A stretch of 64,000 bases of DNA from CAZOEL01 sp964578835 (lineage in GTDB: Bacteria; Desulfobacterota; Syntrophobacteria; Syntrophobacterales; Syntrophobacteraceae), in contig CAZOEL010000008.1 of the NCBI GenBank assembly GCA_964578835.1, positions 50,300-114,299 on the forward strand, in the 5' to 3' direction. The stretch's first letter is position 1, and each line of letters begins with the position of its first letter. Shown here in pieces: positions 1-8,844 of the stretch. The position numbers and the translations under genes are program-made. The notes beneath the pieces were generated by a model. The model ran no database searches and was not told the origin of the DNA. It saw only the letters and a program-made list of their open reading frames with translations.

Positions 1-1077
1 CACCCCTCCGTAACGCCCAAAGTGGCCCCTATACGACAGCCCGCAGCAGCGCCGCTCACGGAAACCGTGACGGTTTTTGGCGAGAAAATGCCTCTTTCTC
101 TGGAAGCTCTCGTGCTGGGGATCGCCGAGAGGTTGAAGCTGCCTGGCTTTGGGGAGAACGCTTTTGGTCCCGGCCTTCATCTTAAGCGCGAAGAAGACAT
201 GTACCTACGCATGGTCGCTAATGCGGCGTTTGGCGACAAGCCGGACGGATCGGACAAAGTCCCGGCGGCGAGTGCGGATGAAATCAAGATCTTCGAGCAG
301 GCGCGCCGACATCTTCCGCCGACAATCTTCGATGCAAAACGCTGGAAGGCTGCGGCGGGCGATGAACTGTGGCCGTACGTGGTGTATGTCCTCAACCGCG
401 GAGGACGCTTCCAGGGATATCATCAAGCGTACAAGGACGGACAACTCGTAAACAAGTATGGGAAAATGGTCGGTATTTACATGGATAAGTTTGCAACGAC
501 CAAGCATTCCATGACGGGAAAGCCGTACTTGCCGCACGCAGGCTATGTTGGAGGTCCGAGAGACTGTACAGGGGAAATGATCGAGGATCTCCCCCTTGGG
601 TTTGATATGACGCTCATCACCTACAAGACCATCGCTCAGACCAAAAGCCGAACCCCCGGCAATTATTGGCTTCAGGCCCTCTATCCCGAAAACCTCATCG
701 AGATTTCGGAAATGGATGCAAAAAGGCTCGGCCTGACCGATGGAGACAAGGTCAAGGTGGTCTCCGCAACAAATGAGGAAGGCGCATGGAATTTGGGTAA
801 CGGGAGACTGAAGCCGATGATAGGGCAGGTGCGCGTTCGTCAGGGAATACGGCCTGGCGTTGTCGCCTTTTCTCACGGACACGGTCACTGGGCCTATGGC
901 GCAAGCGAGGTCATCATAGACGGAGTGACCATCACGGCCGATGCGCGCAGGGCGAAGGGCGTACACGCCAATGCCGCCATGCGGGTAGACCCGGTTCTGA
1001 AGAACACCGGCCTCGTGGACACAACCGGGGGCAGCGCCGTTTTCTATCAGAGCCAGGTGAAGCTTGTAAAAGTGTGA
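1..1077 (+). CDS. Molybdopterin oxidoreductase, C-terminal part (tetrathionate/arsenate reductase-like large subunit), partial at 5' end
   Basis: The reading frame is open from the first base, so the gene starts upstream; a GTG at 22 is only an internal codon. The visible 358 residues are the C-terminal portion of a DMSO-reductase-family catalytic subunit. The last ~170 residues form the molybdopterin-dinucleotide-binding beta-barrel: NLIEISEMDAKRLGLTDGDK is the usual 'x-x-x-DAxxLGIxDGDxV' strand pattern, followed by GQVRVRQGIRPGVVAFSHGH. The GHGHWAYGA stretch and overall arrangement resemble TtrA/ArrA-type subunits (tetrathionate, arsenate or related oxyanion reductases). Electrons would come from an iron-sulfur partner and membrane anchor encoded outside the window. 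The nearby arsM makes an arsenic oxyanion a tempting substrate, but the substrate-binding N-terminal domains are missing here, so this is not decided. Confidence 0.85.
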   Translation, partial: HPSVTPKVAPIRQPAAAPLTETVTVFGEKMPLSLEALVLGIAERLKLPGFGENAFGPGLHLKREEDMYLRMVANAAFGDKPDGSDKVPAASADEIKIFEQARRHLPPTIFDAKRWKAAAGDELWPYVVYVLNRGGRFQGYHQAYKDGQLVNKYGKMVGIYMDKFATTKHSMTGKPYLPHAGYVGGPRDCTGEMIEDLPLGFDMTLITYKTIAQTKSRTPGNYWLQALYPENLIEISEMDAKRLGLTDGDKVKVVSATNEEGAWNLGNGRLKPMIGQVRVRQGIRPGVVAFSHGHGHWAYGASEVIIDGVTITADARRAKGVHANAAMRVDPVLKNTGLVDTTGGSAVFYQSQVKLVKV

Positions 1078-1090
1078 CAAACATGTCGAT

Positions 1091-1135
1091 AAGGGTTGCC
1101 ATCTTCACTTCCCACAGGGCAACCCTTCTATTCTT
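1091..1135 (+). terminator. Probable terminator of the oxidoreductase gene
   Basis: Perfect 10-bp inverted repeat (AAGGGTTGCC at 1091-1100, GGCAACCCTT at 1118-1127) with a 17-nt loop, 13 bp after the stop codon, followed by a pyrimidine-rich tract. The long loop and interrupted T-tract make it a moderate rather than strong call. Confidence 0.55.
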
Positions 1136-1456
1136 CTCTCCTATAGGGCTAACTCTATGCACACATCTTTCCAGCATTGCCCAAAGCTGATAAAAACCTC
1201 CACTTTTCTTCTCCTTATGTTCCACATCCGCGGCGCACATGGCTTGAGAGCAGGCTAAGAGCAACCATTGCAATTCTTGCAGCCGAGCGTAATGTGCTTG
1301 GTCACAAGCAAGCGGAGAATGATAGCTCGCCGGGTAGCAGGAGATCAAACACCAATTTCAGTGATTGACAGAGAGTCTTCTTGTGCTATTATTCCAATCA
1401 ATCTGATTATTCAGAAGCAACTGACGATGCTCGATGCATGACAGGAGGCGGAGGCC
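1128..1456. other. Non-coding gap upstream of abrB-like gene
   Basis: No convincing gene. The right end holds the promoter at 1365-1392 and a GACAGGAGGCGGAGG ribosome-binding region just before the next ATG; nothing else recognised. Confidence 0.5.
1365..1392 (+). promoter_or_regulatory. Sigma-70-type promoter for abrB-like/arsM
   Basis: TTGACA at 1365-1370, 16-bp spacer, TATTAT at 1387-1392, placed about 65 bp before the ATG at 1457. A perfect -35 and a 5/6 -10 make this one of the clearest vegetative promoters in the window. No ArsR-type operator was identified with certainty. Confidence 0.65.
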
Positions 1457-1738
1457 ATGCCCAGGAAGAGCAAGAGTGAGCCGTGCTGCGCTCCCGAGAC
1501 CACGGAAAAGGACTGCTGTAAGATCGAGTCGCTTATTACTGTCGACGAAAGAGGACAGATGGTGTTGCCCAAAGAGCTTCGCGACAGGGCGAAGATCCGC
1601 GCGGGAGACAAGCTTGCGCTCATTAGCTGGCAAAAGGACGGAGAAGTGTGCTGCTTCACCCTGATCAAGGCCGACGCCCTTGCGGAACGCGTCAAGGAAT
1701 TCCTTGGTCCAGTGATGAGGAGCATGAGTGCGGATTAG
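1457..1738 (+). CDS. AbrB/SpoVT-type swapped-hairpin protein with cysteine pairs (HgcAB-associated-like)
   Basis: 93 residues. The central segment ITVDERGQMVLPKELRDRA is a textbook AbrB/MazE/SpoVT DNA-binding swapped-hairpin motif, normally forming dimers that bind DNA. Unusual are three vicinal cysteine pairs: Cys10-11 and Cys20-21 in an N-terminal extension, and Cys65-66 after the hairpin. This matches proteins annotated near hgcAB or arsM in anaerobes. It sits 29 bp upstream of arsM, downstream of a sigma-70 promoter, with an AGGAGGCGGAGG ribosome-binding region. Inference: a thiol-based metal(loid)-responsive transcription factor controlling arsM. hgcA and hgcB are not in this window, so the name only reflects resemblance. 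Confidence 0.8.
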   Translation: MPRKSKSEPCCAPETTEKDCCKIESLITVDERGQMVLPKELRDRAKIRAGDKLALISWQKDGEVCCFTLIKADALAERVKEFLGPVMRSMSAD

Positions 1739-1767
1739 ATCCAAACCTTTCAAAGGAGCAACATAAG

Positions 1768-2598
1768 ATGAAATCTGAAGAGATCAAAAATGCCGTTAAG
1801 TCAGGCTATGCCAAAGTGGCGCTTCTAAACGTACCCTGCTGCGGAACCAATAGCTCCTGTTGCGGAAGTTCCAACCTGGCTGAGGACATCAGCAGAAAGG
1901 TGGGCTATGGTGATGAGGAGCTCAAAGCCGTGCCCGAAGGGGCGAACCTTGGGCTTGGCTGTGGAAATCCCGTGGCCCTCGCATCCCTCAAGGAGGGAGA
2001 AACGGTCCTCGACCTTGGCTCCGGCGCCGGCTTCGATTGCTTTATCGCCTCCTCCAAAGTAGGGACTACGGGAAAGATCATCGGGGTGGATATGACTCCG
2101 GAGATGATCGAGAAAGCAAGGCATAACGCTCAGGATGGTAATTTTGCCAACGTCGAGTTCCGCCTTGGAGAGATCGAACACCTTCCCGTTTCTGAAAACC
2201 ATGTCGATGTGGTGATCTCAAACTGCGTGATCAATCTCTCTCCCGACAAGAAAAAGGTCTTCCAGGAAGCCTTTCGGGTTCTAAAGCCCGGCGGCCGCCT
2301 CATGGTCTCTGACATGGTTCTCCTGAAAGAGCTCCCCGAAGTCATCCGCAAATCCGTTGAGGCCTACGTCGGCTGCATAGCCGGGGCCATCATGAAGGAG
2401 GAATACCTCTCAGCAATTGAAGCTGCAGGATTTCAACGGATACAGGTGCTTGGCGAGGACGCCTATCCCATAGAGCTCATGGCTGCCGATCCGATAGCTC
2501 AGGCGATCTATTCCGATTTGAACCTCTCGGAGGATGGAGCGAAAGACCTCTCTGCGGCGGTTGCAAGCATCAAGGTTTCTGCAAGAAAACCGATTTGA
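1768..2598 (+). CDS. arsM: Arsenite S-adenosylmethionine methyltransferase ArsM
   Basis: 276 residues. ArsM methylates As(III) with SAM in the cytosol, giving methyl-, dimethyl- and volatile trimethylarsenicals. The SAM motif LDLGSGAGFD is at 81-90 and the three cysteines of the ArsM family are present: Cys65 (LGCGNP), Cys153 (NCVINLSPD) and Cys203 (GCIAGA), which bind As(III). The N-terminus also carries CC pairs at 24-25 and 31-32 (VPCCG, SSCCG), a common anaerobe variant. The start at 1768 is chosen because AAAGGAG lies 11 bp upstream; a longer frame open to 1648 runs through the preceding gene. Probably cotranscribed with the AbrB-like gene. Confidence 0.93.
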   Translation: MKSEEIKNAVKSGYAKVALLNVPCCGTNSSCCGSSNLAEDISRKVGYGDEELKAVPEGANLGLGCGNPVALASLKEGETVLDLGSGAGFDCFIASSKVGTTGKIIGVDMTPEMIEKARHNAQDGNFANVEFRLGEIEHLPVSENHVDVVISNCVINLSPDKKKVFQEAFRVLKPGGRLMVSDMVLLKELPEVIRKSVEAYVGCIAGAIMKEEYLSAIEAAGFQRIQVLGEDAYPIELMAADPIAQAIYSDLNLSEDGAKDLSAAVASIKVSARKPI

Positions 2599-2610
2599 CC
2601 TTCTAGGAGA

Positions 2611-2655
2611 CGAGCAGATGGGATTTCCTTCATGCGCCCCAAAGAGATCTGCTCG
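2611..2655. terminator. Inverted repeat between convergent arsM and FmdE-like genes
   Basis: CGAGCAGAT (2611-2619) pairs perfectly with ATCTGCTCG (2647-2655) around a 27-nt loop, between two convergent stop codons. Position suggests a bidirectional terminator; there is no clean T-tract, so this is tentative. Confidence 0.35.
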
Positions 2656-2684
2656 CATCCTGTTATATCGCCTGCTCAATCCTT

Positions 2685-3428
2685 TTACTGTTCCCTTGGC
2701 ACGCTCTTATAATCGTTGTCCTTCCTCTTGCCTATATTCTGGCATACAGGTTCCGGCCAGGTGTAGCCCTTTACCTCTTCAAGGATGAAGGAATCCTTGA
2801 GCGGGCTGTTCACCATCCGTTTGGCGTAGCCCCATTGCAACTCCTGGAACTTGTCGAGATCTTTGGGACTAAAGTCACCCGACTCGATCTTTTTCATCTG
2901 AGTCTTGACATCTATGGGGTAAACTTCCGGATTGAGCTTTACATGGACGGTCCTGCCCGTCGAAACCTGCTGGACGTAGAACTCGCTTTCTTTGAGGGAG
3001 TTATCGATATGGTGAGTTCCGAATCGCAGCCTGGCGCCTGTGAGATAAGCAGCGACGTCTCCGCCGCAGGCCGAGTTGTTGGATACGATGCGAAGATCTG
3101 TTCGGTCAATAATCCCGTCAGGAAAGAGCGTATCGAAGGCAACCCGCAAGGCGGAGGCACTCTCAACGAGGCCACCGCAAAAATGACCGTGATACTTGAT
3201 GAGGTCTTTGATGGTGATGGGCTTTGTCGAGGCAGCGTAGCGGCCGTACTTGTTCTCGGTATCCCTTAGCTCGAAAATGGGCGCGTGAGGACTCGTCCCA
3301 AGCCAATCTGGGAAGTACCATTCATCCTTGACATCCGGAGCGGCCTGAGAGCCGGCTGCGTACAGATCAATAGAAAATATCGAGGCTACAAGAAGAAACG
3401 AAAAGAAGGCAAAAGTCTTGATTCTCAT
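2685..3428 (-). CDS. Secreted FmdE-domain protein
   Basis: 247 residues from the ATG at 3428, which has AGGAGAT 5 bp upstream; the frame is open further but without a ribosome site. An N-terminal signal peptide (MRIKTFAFFSFLLVASIFSI..., cleavage near the Ala-Ala at 24-25) is followed by the FmdE domain: YHGHFCGG at 79-86 and a second conserved cysteine at SACGGD (Cys121). FmdE-like domains occur in formylmethanofuran dehydrogenase subunit E and in many stand-alone metal-binding proteins. Export to the periplasm and placement as last gene of the metal-efflux train argue for a periplasmic metal-binding role rather than C1 metabolism; that is inference. Confidence 0.75.
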   Translation of the reverse strand: MRIKTFAFFSFLLVASIFSIDLYAAGSQAAPDVKDEWYFPDWLGTSPHAPIFELRDTENKYGRYAASTKPITIKDLIKYHGHFCGGLVESASALRVAFDTLFPDGIIDRTDLRIVSNNSACGGDVAAYLTGARLRFGTHHIDNSLKESEFYVQQVSTGRTVHVKLNPEVYPIDVKTQMKKIESGDFSPKDLDKFQELQWGYAKRMVNSPLKDSFILEEVKGYTWPEPVCQNIGKRKDNDYKSVPREQ

Positions 3429-3499
3429 TTTGATCTCCTGTGATGGGTTTTGAGAAATTGAGATATTATGATGCCACTCTATCACGACATTCGCCGCAA

Positions 3500-3985
3500 T
3501 CAAGGCATCGCCGCTCGTCCTTTCTCTTGCAGTATTTCAAGGGCAGCCGCATGCAACTGTTTGGAATCGGCGCCGTCGGCACGATGAAATATCAGGCGAA
3601 CCGCAGTTCCCTTCTCGGCTATAACAGGGAAACGCAGCGTAAAGGACGAACTGTGTTGCCGGGACGGGAAATGGTGGTATTGAGCCGTACCGAGCTCCAC
3701 TCTTTCACTATGGGGACCAATCACCGCAATATCGATGTGTCCGTCGCAAGTGGTAAATAGAGCCCCCTCCTTGTTGACTGATCCGGAAACTGTCAGTTCA
3801 TTGCCGTCCTGGTAGACATCGACACCGGATACAACTGCATGTGCGTCCCTCGAAGGTATTACCTCGATTCTGACAGCGCCCGCATCCCTGAGACTCACCC
3901 AGTTTGTTGCGCAACCGGCAATAAAGAAAGCAGAAAGCATATAAAGTCCGACAAAAAGCATCGTACGCTCTACTCCCGTTCTCAT
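3500..3985 (-). CDS. Putative lipoprotein of the metal-efflux gene train
   Basis: 161 residues from ATG 3985, chosen because AAAGGAAGG lies just upstream; an ATG 7 codons earlier would overlap that site. Lipoprotein signal with lipobox FIAGC (Cys25). The mature part is a small beta-rich domain (VRIEVIPSRDAHAVVSGVDV..., LTVSGSVNKEG) without a family I can name; it includes several histidines (QYHHFPSRQHSS). It lies 25 bp after the PII-like gene and 71 bp before the FmdE-like gene, all on one strand. Role unknown; a periplasm-facing accessory of the pump is plausible. Confidence 0.6.
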   Translation of the reverse strand: MRTGVERTMLFVGLYMLSAFFIAGCATNWVSLRDAGAVRIEVIPSRDAHAVVSGVDVYQDGNELTVSGSVNKEGALFTTCDGHIDIAVIGPHSERVELGTAQYHHFPSRQHSSSFTLRFPVIAEKGTAVRLIFHRADGADSKQLHAAALEILQEKGRAAMP

Positions 3986-4010
3986 AACGCACCTTCCTTT
4001 CATCAAATCA

Positions 4011-4352
4011 TCAAACGGCGCTTTCCCCGCGCTCGCCAGTGCTGATCCTCACTGCGGCTTCCACACTCGATACATAAATTTTTCCATCGCCGCGAAGACC
4101 CGTGCGGGCGTTTTCCTCGATGGTCGAGATGACCCGCTCAACCAGTTCGTTCCGGCAGACGATCTCTATTTTCATATGCTCTACGTAGTCGATGAAATCT
4201 TCCGTGATCTTTTCCGGCACGTTTCGAGCCCTCCCGCGCCCGAATCCCCGAATGTCCGAGACACTAATGCCGGTTAGACCCTCGATCTTCTGGAGAGCCA
4301 ATGTCACTTTGGAAAGTTTGTGCCGTTTGATGTATGCCTTGACCTCTTTCAT
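4011..4352 (-). CDS. PII-like signalling protein linked to HME-RND efflux (PII-NG type)
   Basis: 113 residues, the normal GlnB length. The GFGRGR start of the T-loop, KIEIV strand, and C-terminal GDGKIYVSSVEAAVRISTGERG follow the PII fold including the ATP-binding B-loop region (TGLRGDGKI) and C-loop Arg (RIRTGE-like). The T-loop lacks the uridylylated tyrosine of GlnB: that position is Asp52. The start codon is 2 bp after the RND pump stop, so the two are translationally linked. A PII branch associated with CzcA/CusA pumps (called PII-NG in the literature) is known; this gene fits it. It probably senses nucleotides or metal and acts on the pump, not on GlnA/GlnE. Confidence 0.82.
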   Translation of the reverse strand: MKEVKAYIKRHKLSKVTLALQKIEGLTGISVSDIRGFGRGRARNVPEKITEDFIDYVEHMKIEIVCRNELVERVISTIEENARTGLRGDGKIYVSSVEAAVRISTGERGESAV

Positions 4353-4354
4353 GG

Positions 4355-7300
4355 CTATTCCACCTTTGCTTTGAGTGAGGAGATTTCAGGTTCGACCCGG
4401 ACGGAAAACCACTTGTACAATGCCGGTATGACTAAGAGTGTGAGAACGGTCGATGTGACGATGCCTCCCATAACGACCGTCGCCAGGGGCCGTTGCACCT
4501 CGCTTCCCGTTCCGCTTGAAAAGAGGAGGGGAACGAGGCCAAGCGCCGTGGTCGCAGCGGTCATCAAAACGGGGCGCAACCTGAGACATGCCCCTCGCAC
4601 TGAGGCTTCATCTATCGGCATCCCATCGCTTACGAGTTGGTTCAGGCAGCTCACGAGCACCATGCCGTTTCCCAGAACGATACCAAACAAGGCAATGAAG
4701 CCGATGGATGAGGGAACGGAAAGATTCTGCCCGGTAAGCCAAAGGGCTGCAACGCCGCCAACGAGCCCCAAGGGAATGTTGAGGATGATGAGAAGCGTGC
4801 TCTTAAGCGAGCCGAAGCTGCTGAAGAGCAGCAAGAAGACGATGAGCAGGGTAACGGGCACGACCAGAGTCAGACGCTTATTTGCCTCCTGCTGGAGCTC
4901 GAATTGCCCGCCCCAGCTCACCATGTACCCTGGAGGCAGGTTGATCCCGGAATCGATTGCCTGCTGAGCCTCTGCAACGAAGGAGCCCATGTCTCTACCG
5001 CGAACATTACACTGCACGGTAATGAACCGCTGGTTGTTTTCCCTGGTGATCTGCCTTGGGCCGACAATCTCCTCGATGGCTGCAAGCTCGTCGAGGGGTA
5101 CGTTCACGCCGGCCGACGACTTAACCAGGATGTGCCGTATGGCATCAAGGCTTTGGCGGCTTCGCGGCTCATACCAGGCAACGATATCGAAGCGTCGGAT
5201 GTCTTCGAAAATCTGTCCAGCCTTGTCTCCCCCAACGGTCGTGCGGATGACCTGCTGGGCGTTCGCCACGCTGATGCCGTAGCGGGAGAGCGCCTTATGG
5301 TTCATGGAGATGCGAATCTGAGGCGTACCGCTCACCTGGTCTCTTTGCACATCGGCAGCTCCCTTCACTTTTCTGATTACGTGCTCCACTTCATCGGCCT
5401 TTTCCTTCAAAACCTCCATGTCGGGGCCGAAGATCTTTATGGCGAGCTCCGCCTTCGTGCCCGTAAGCAGTTCATCGACCGCTGCGGCGATGGGCTGCGT
5501 GAAATTGAACTGAACGCCGGGGAAACTCTCAAAGGCATGGCTCATCTTGGCGTAGAGCTCATCGGAAGTTGGGGCGCTCTTCCACTGATCTATGGGCTTG
5601 AGCCCCACAAAGGCTTCGGCGCTGTTTACCGGATCCGCGTGTGCTCCCACCTCGCCTCGCCCGACGCGTGTGACTATTCTTGTCACTTCGGGGAACTGCT
5701 CCATGAGCTGTTGCTCAAAGCGGATCATCGTATCGCGCGATTCCTCGAGAGATATGGACGGGGCCATAGTAGCCCGCACCAGAAGATCCCCTTCGTTGAG
5801 TCGCGGAACGAACTCAGAACCAAGCTTCGGAAGGATGATTCCTCCTGCGAGAAGCAGCAAGAGAGCCAGAACTACTGCAACCGCCCGGAAGCGTACAAAA
5901 AAGGAAACCAGAGGCCTGTAGAGGGTTAGCAGTAATCGGATGAGCAGCGCTTCCCCGAGTGTTCCCCCATTTCGTGCGGCTTTAGGGCGACACATCATAA
6001 GGTATGCGGCAACGGGGGCTAGCAGGACGGCAAAAACGAGCGAGCCCAGCATGGCCAAAGAGAGCGTATAAGCAAGGGGCTTGAAGGTTTTTCCTTCTAC
6101 CCCTTGAAGGGTGAAGAGGGGCAAGAAGACGATCACAACGATGAAGATGGCAAAGAAGATCGGGCGCCCAACTTCCGAACAAGCCCGCAGCACGACCTTC
6201 ATGCGGGATTCCATAGGGTCGGCTTCCCGCAGCATACGGTCGACGTTTTCCACCATTACGATGGTTCCGTCCACCATCATGCCGATGGCAATGGCAAGCC
6301 CACCGAGCGACATCAGGTTGGCCGATATATCAAAAGCCCTCATCAGGATGAAGGTAAAGAGAATGGAAAACGGGATAGAGGCGGCCACAACGAGGCTCGG
6401 GCGGATTCCTCCCATGAAGAGGAGCAGCACCAGAGCCACCAGCACGATCCCCTGGAGCAGAGCGTCGGTTACGGTCTTGATACACTTGGCTACCAGGGTT
6501 GCCTGGTCATAGTAGACGACCACCCTGATGCCGGGAGGAAGGATTTTGTTGATCTCATCTACGCGCTCCTTGGTCTTTGCGATAACGGTTGAGGTGTTTG
6601 TGCCGATGAGTTTGAGGATCATACCGACAACAGCTTCACCCTTGCCGTCCTTTGTGGCGAGTCCCTGCCTCAATTCGCCCCCTATGACCACATCGGCAAC
6701 TTCGTGCAGGTGAATCGGTGTCCCGTCCACGGCTTTTATGGCAACGTCTTTGAGATCGGAGATGTCTTTTGCAAGACCCACCGAACGGACCAGGTACTGT
6801 TCGGAGTTCTTAACGATATACTGTGCTCCGACATTGGAATTGTTCGCCTTAACGGCGTCTATGACCTCGCTTATGGTGAGCTTGAAGCGCAGAAGATCGG
6901 GCGGGCGGATCTGCACCTGGTATTGCTTCACTTCTCCTCCAAGTGAGAGCACTTCCGTTACCCCCGGGACGGTCTGAAGGTTGAATTTGATGAGCCAGTC
7001 CTGAATCTCGCGCATCTCCTGCGGCGTGCGCTTGCCGGTATCATCCTCCACGAAATAGAAAAGGATCTGCCCGAGCCCCGTGGCTATAGGCCCCATTTCG
7101 GGCTCACCGAATCCTTCATGGATTTCTTCCTTGGCAAGCTGAAGGCGCTCTCCTACGAGCTGTCTTGCAAAGTAAATGTCCGTTCCATCTTCAAAGTAGA
7201 TATTTATGACCGAAAGGCCGAAGTTCGATACGGAGCGGATTTCTTTCAGGTTCGGGAGTCCGTTCATAGCCACCTCAACCGGGTAGGTGACGTACTTTTC

Positions 7301-7480
7301 AACCTCTTCCGGAGCCAGGCCCTCGGTTTCCGTGAACACCTGGACCAGAACGGGAGTGACATCCGGGAAAGCATCGACGGGCAATCGGCGATAGCTCGCG
7401 TACCCTCCAGCCATCACTAGAATCCCGAGTGCAATCATCAGCAAACGATTGAGAAGGGCAAACTGGATGAGTTTATTCAC
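4355..7480 (-). CDS. Heavy-metal efflux RND transporter, CusA/CzcA family
   Basis: 1,041 residues, the standard HME-RND length. It is an inner-membrane proton antiporter that exports metal cations through the adaptor and outer-membrane factor encoded just upstream. Visible marks: N-terminal TM1 (MNKLIQFALLNRLLMIALGI), PVDAFPDVTPVLVQV, the TM4 proton-relay motif GMMVDGTIVMVENVDR, and the final TM block ending LLVIPALYKWF. Twelve TM segments and two large periplasmic loops fit the sequence. Start is GTG 7480 with GGAAGGGAG upstream. The substrate (Cu/Ag versus Zn/Co/Cd/Ni) cannot be read from the motif alone, hence no gene symbol. Confidence 0.93.
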   Translation of the reverse strand: MNKLIQFALLNRLLMIALGILVMAGGYASYRRLPVDAFPDVTPVLVQVFTETEGLAPEEVEKYVTYPVEVAMNGLPNLKEIRSVSNFGLSVINIYFEDGTDIYFARQLVGERLQLAKEEIHEGFGEPEMGPIATGLGQILFYFVEDDTGKRTPQEMREIQDWLIKFNLQTVPGVTEVLSLGGEVKQYQVQIRPPDLLRFKLTISEVIDAVKANNSNVGAQYIVKNSEQYLVRSVGLAKDISDLKDVAIKAVDGTPIHLHEVADVVIGGELRQGLATKDGKGEAVVGMILKLIGTNTSTVIAKTKERVDEINKILPPGIRVVVYYDQATLVAKCIKTVTDALLQGIVLVALVLLLFMGGIRPSLVVAASIPFSILFTFILMRAFDISANLMSLGGLAIAIGMMVDGTIVMVENVDRMLREADPMESRMKVVLRACSEVGRPIFFAIFIVVIVFLPLFTLQGVEGKTFKPLAYTLSLAMLGSLVFAVLLAPVAAYLMMCRPKAARNGGTLGEALLIRLLLTLYRPLVSFFVRFRAVAVVLALLLLLAGGIILPKLGSEFVPRLNEGDLLVRATMAPSISLEESRDTMIRFEQQLMEQFPEVTRIVTRVGRGEVGAHADPVNSAEAFVGLKPIDQWKSAPTSDELYAKMSHAFESFPGVQFNFTQPIAAAVDELLTGTKAELAIKIFGPDMEVLKEKADEVEHVIRKVKGAADVQRDQVSGTPQIRISMNHKALSRYGISVANAQQVIRTTVGGDKAGQIFEDIRRFDIVAWYEPRSRQSLDAIRHILVKSSAGVNVPLDELAAIEEIVGPRQITRENNQRFITVQCNVRGRDMGSFVAEAQQAIDSGINLPPGYMVSWGGQFELQQEANKRLTLVVPVTLLIVFLLLFSSFGSLKSTLLIILNIPLGLVGGVAALWLTGQNLSVPSSIGFIALFGIVLGNGMVLVSCLNQLVSDGMPIDEASVRGACLRLRPVLMTAATTALGLVPLLFSSGTGSEVQRPLATVVMGGIVTSTVLTLLVIPALYKWFSVRVEPEISSLKAKVE

Positions 7481-7498
7481 TTGGCGCGCTCCCTTCCA

Positions 7499-8821
7499 TT
7501 AGTGGTTGTGGCCGTCGCCGAAGGCGCCTTTGGATAGCTGCGCCTTGAGGGTGAACGCGCCTTTTACGGCGTAGATTTCCCCTTCGCTGATCCCCGAAGT
7601 GATCTCGACAGTGGTGTCGTTGGTGCGTCCGATAGTCACCGTTTTGGGCTCAAAGCCCTCGTCGGTGCGCACAAAGACAACAGTTTTTTCATCGACGGTT
7701 TGCAGCGCTGTTTTTGAAACGAGAAGCGGAACAGAAACGTCATCCACGGCAACCCTCGCCGTAACGAACATACCCGGACGCCAATATCCGTCAGAGTTCG
7801 GCAGCACAACCCTGGCAAGGGCCGTACGGGTCTCCTCGGCAACCATCGGCCCCACGTATGTGATCTTTCCTTCGGTTTCACGGGCTCTCTGCCCTGAGGA
7901 GACAACAACGGAAAGTCCCTTTTGGACGTTAGGAATATCCTTCTGGTAGATATTGAGATTCACCCAGACGGAGCTCAGGTCGGCAATGACAAAGGCCTCC
8001 GTGTCCTCCTTGAGCACCTCTCCCAGAGTGATATGTTTTTCAATTACGGTAGCGTTGAAAGGGGCGATGATTTCAAGTCTGGTAAACGAACCCTCCTGGT
8101 TCTGAGGAATCGTCTTCATGTGGTCGCGCGACAAGCCGAAGGCATGGAGCTTCTGCTCCGCCGAACGTCGGGCGATGAGGGCTTCGGCATGGACCTGCTT
8201 TGCATCGAGGTATTCCTCTTCAGATGATATCTTTTTCTTCCAAAGTCTCTCCTCGCGACTGTATCTCGCTTGTGCAAGTGAAACCTTTTCCTTGGCTGCA
8301 AGGTATTCGGCCCTGGCGTCTGCCAGCTCGCGGCTCGCTATAACTGCCATCACCTCTCCCTGCTTTACCGTGTCACCGAGATTTTTTAGGACCTCCCGCA
8401 CAACTCCCGAAACCGATGGAACGATGTGGGCCATGCGATCCGCATTGACAGAGATCTCTCCTGGAAGATTTGCGTGAGTTTTGAGCTTACCCGGTCCCGC
8501 TGCCGCCGTTTCAATCCCGTGTTTTCTCATATCCGTTTCGCTTAGATGAACTACCTTCTCGTCTTTATGCTCCTCTTCGCTCTCGCCTTCGTGGCTGTCC
8601 GTGGGCTCGCCTTTCACGTGCGATTTTTCGTCTTTTTCGTGTTCCTTTGAAGGGTTGCTTTCCTCGTGATCGTCATGCTTTTCGTATGCAGACGAAACCC
8701 TGACGCCATGAGAATCTGCAGCTACCGAGAGCAAGGCGCCCGAAAATTTCGCTTCAAGCGCCGCAACAGCTATCAAAGCCAGAGCAACTATGGCAAACAT
8801 CGCTATCTTCTTATTCTTCAT
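7499..8821 (-). CDS. HME-RND periplasmic adaptor (CusB/CzcB-like) with His/Glu-rich N-terminus
   Basis: 440 residues, RBS AAGGAGG. One N-terminal hydrophobic segment anchors or exports it. Residues ~47-90 are extremely rich in His, Asp, Glu and Lys (EKHDDHEESNP..., DSHEGESEEEHKDEK), a likely metal-buffering tail; the C-terminus also ends GDGHNH. Between them lie barrel-sandwich (PGEISVNADRMAHIVPSVSG), alpha-hairpin (EYLAAKEKVSLAQARYSREE) and beta-barrel domains of membrane-fusion proteins. It couples the RND pump to the TolC-like factor. Gap to the pump gene is 18 bp, so operon membership is secure. Confidence 0.92.
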   Translation of the reverse strand: MKNKKIAMFAIVALALIAVAALEAKFSGALLSVAADSHGVRVSSAYEKHDDHEESNPSKEHEKDEKSHVKGEPTDSHEGESEEEHKDEKVVHLSETDMRKHGIETAAAGPGKLKTHANLPGEISVNADRMAHIVPSVSGVVREVLKNLGDTVKQGEVMAVIASRELADARAEYLAAKEKVSLAQARYSREERLWKKKISSEEEYLDAKQVHAEALIARRSAEQKLHAFGLSRDHMKTIPQNQEGSFTRLEIIAPFNATVIEKHITLGEVLKEDTEAFVIADLSSVWVNLNIYQKDIPNVQKGLSVVVSSGQRARETEGKITYVGPMVAEETRTALARVVLPNSDGYWRPGMFVTARVAVDDVSVPLLVSKTALQTVDEKTVVFVRTDEGFEPKTVTIGRTNDTTVEITSGISEGEIYAVKGAFTLKAQLSKGAFGDGHNH

Positions 8822-8844
8822 TACTTGCCTCCTTCTTTGGGTTT

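Noticed and set aside
1648..1767. Longer N-terminus for ArsM
   Set aside because: Would overlap the AbrB-like gene; ATG 1768 has AAAGGAG at the right distance and gives the usual ArsM length.
1457..2598. hgcAB mercury-methylation locus
   Set aside because: Only the AbrB-like neighbour type is present; no corrinoid HgcA or ferredoxin HgcB sequence was found in the window.
4904..5929. 341-codon plus-strand frame inside the RND pump gene
   Set aside because: Antisense shadow of a clear 1,041-residue CzcA/CusA protein; its translation has no domain logic.
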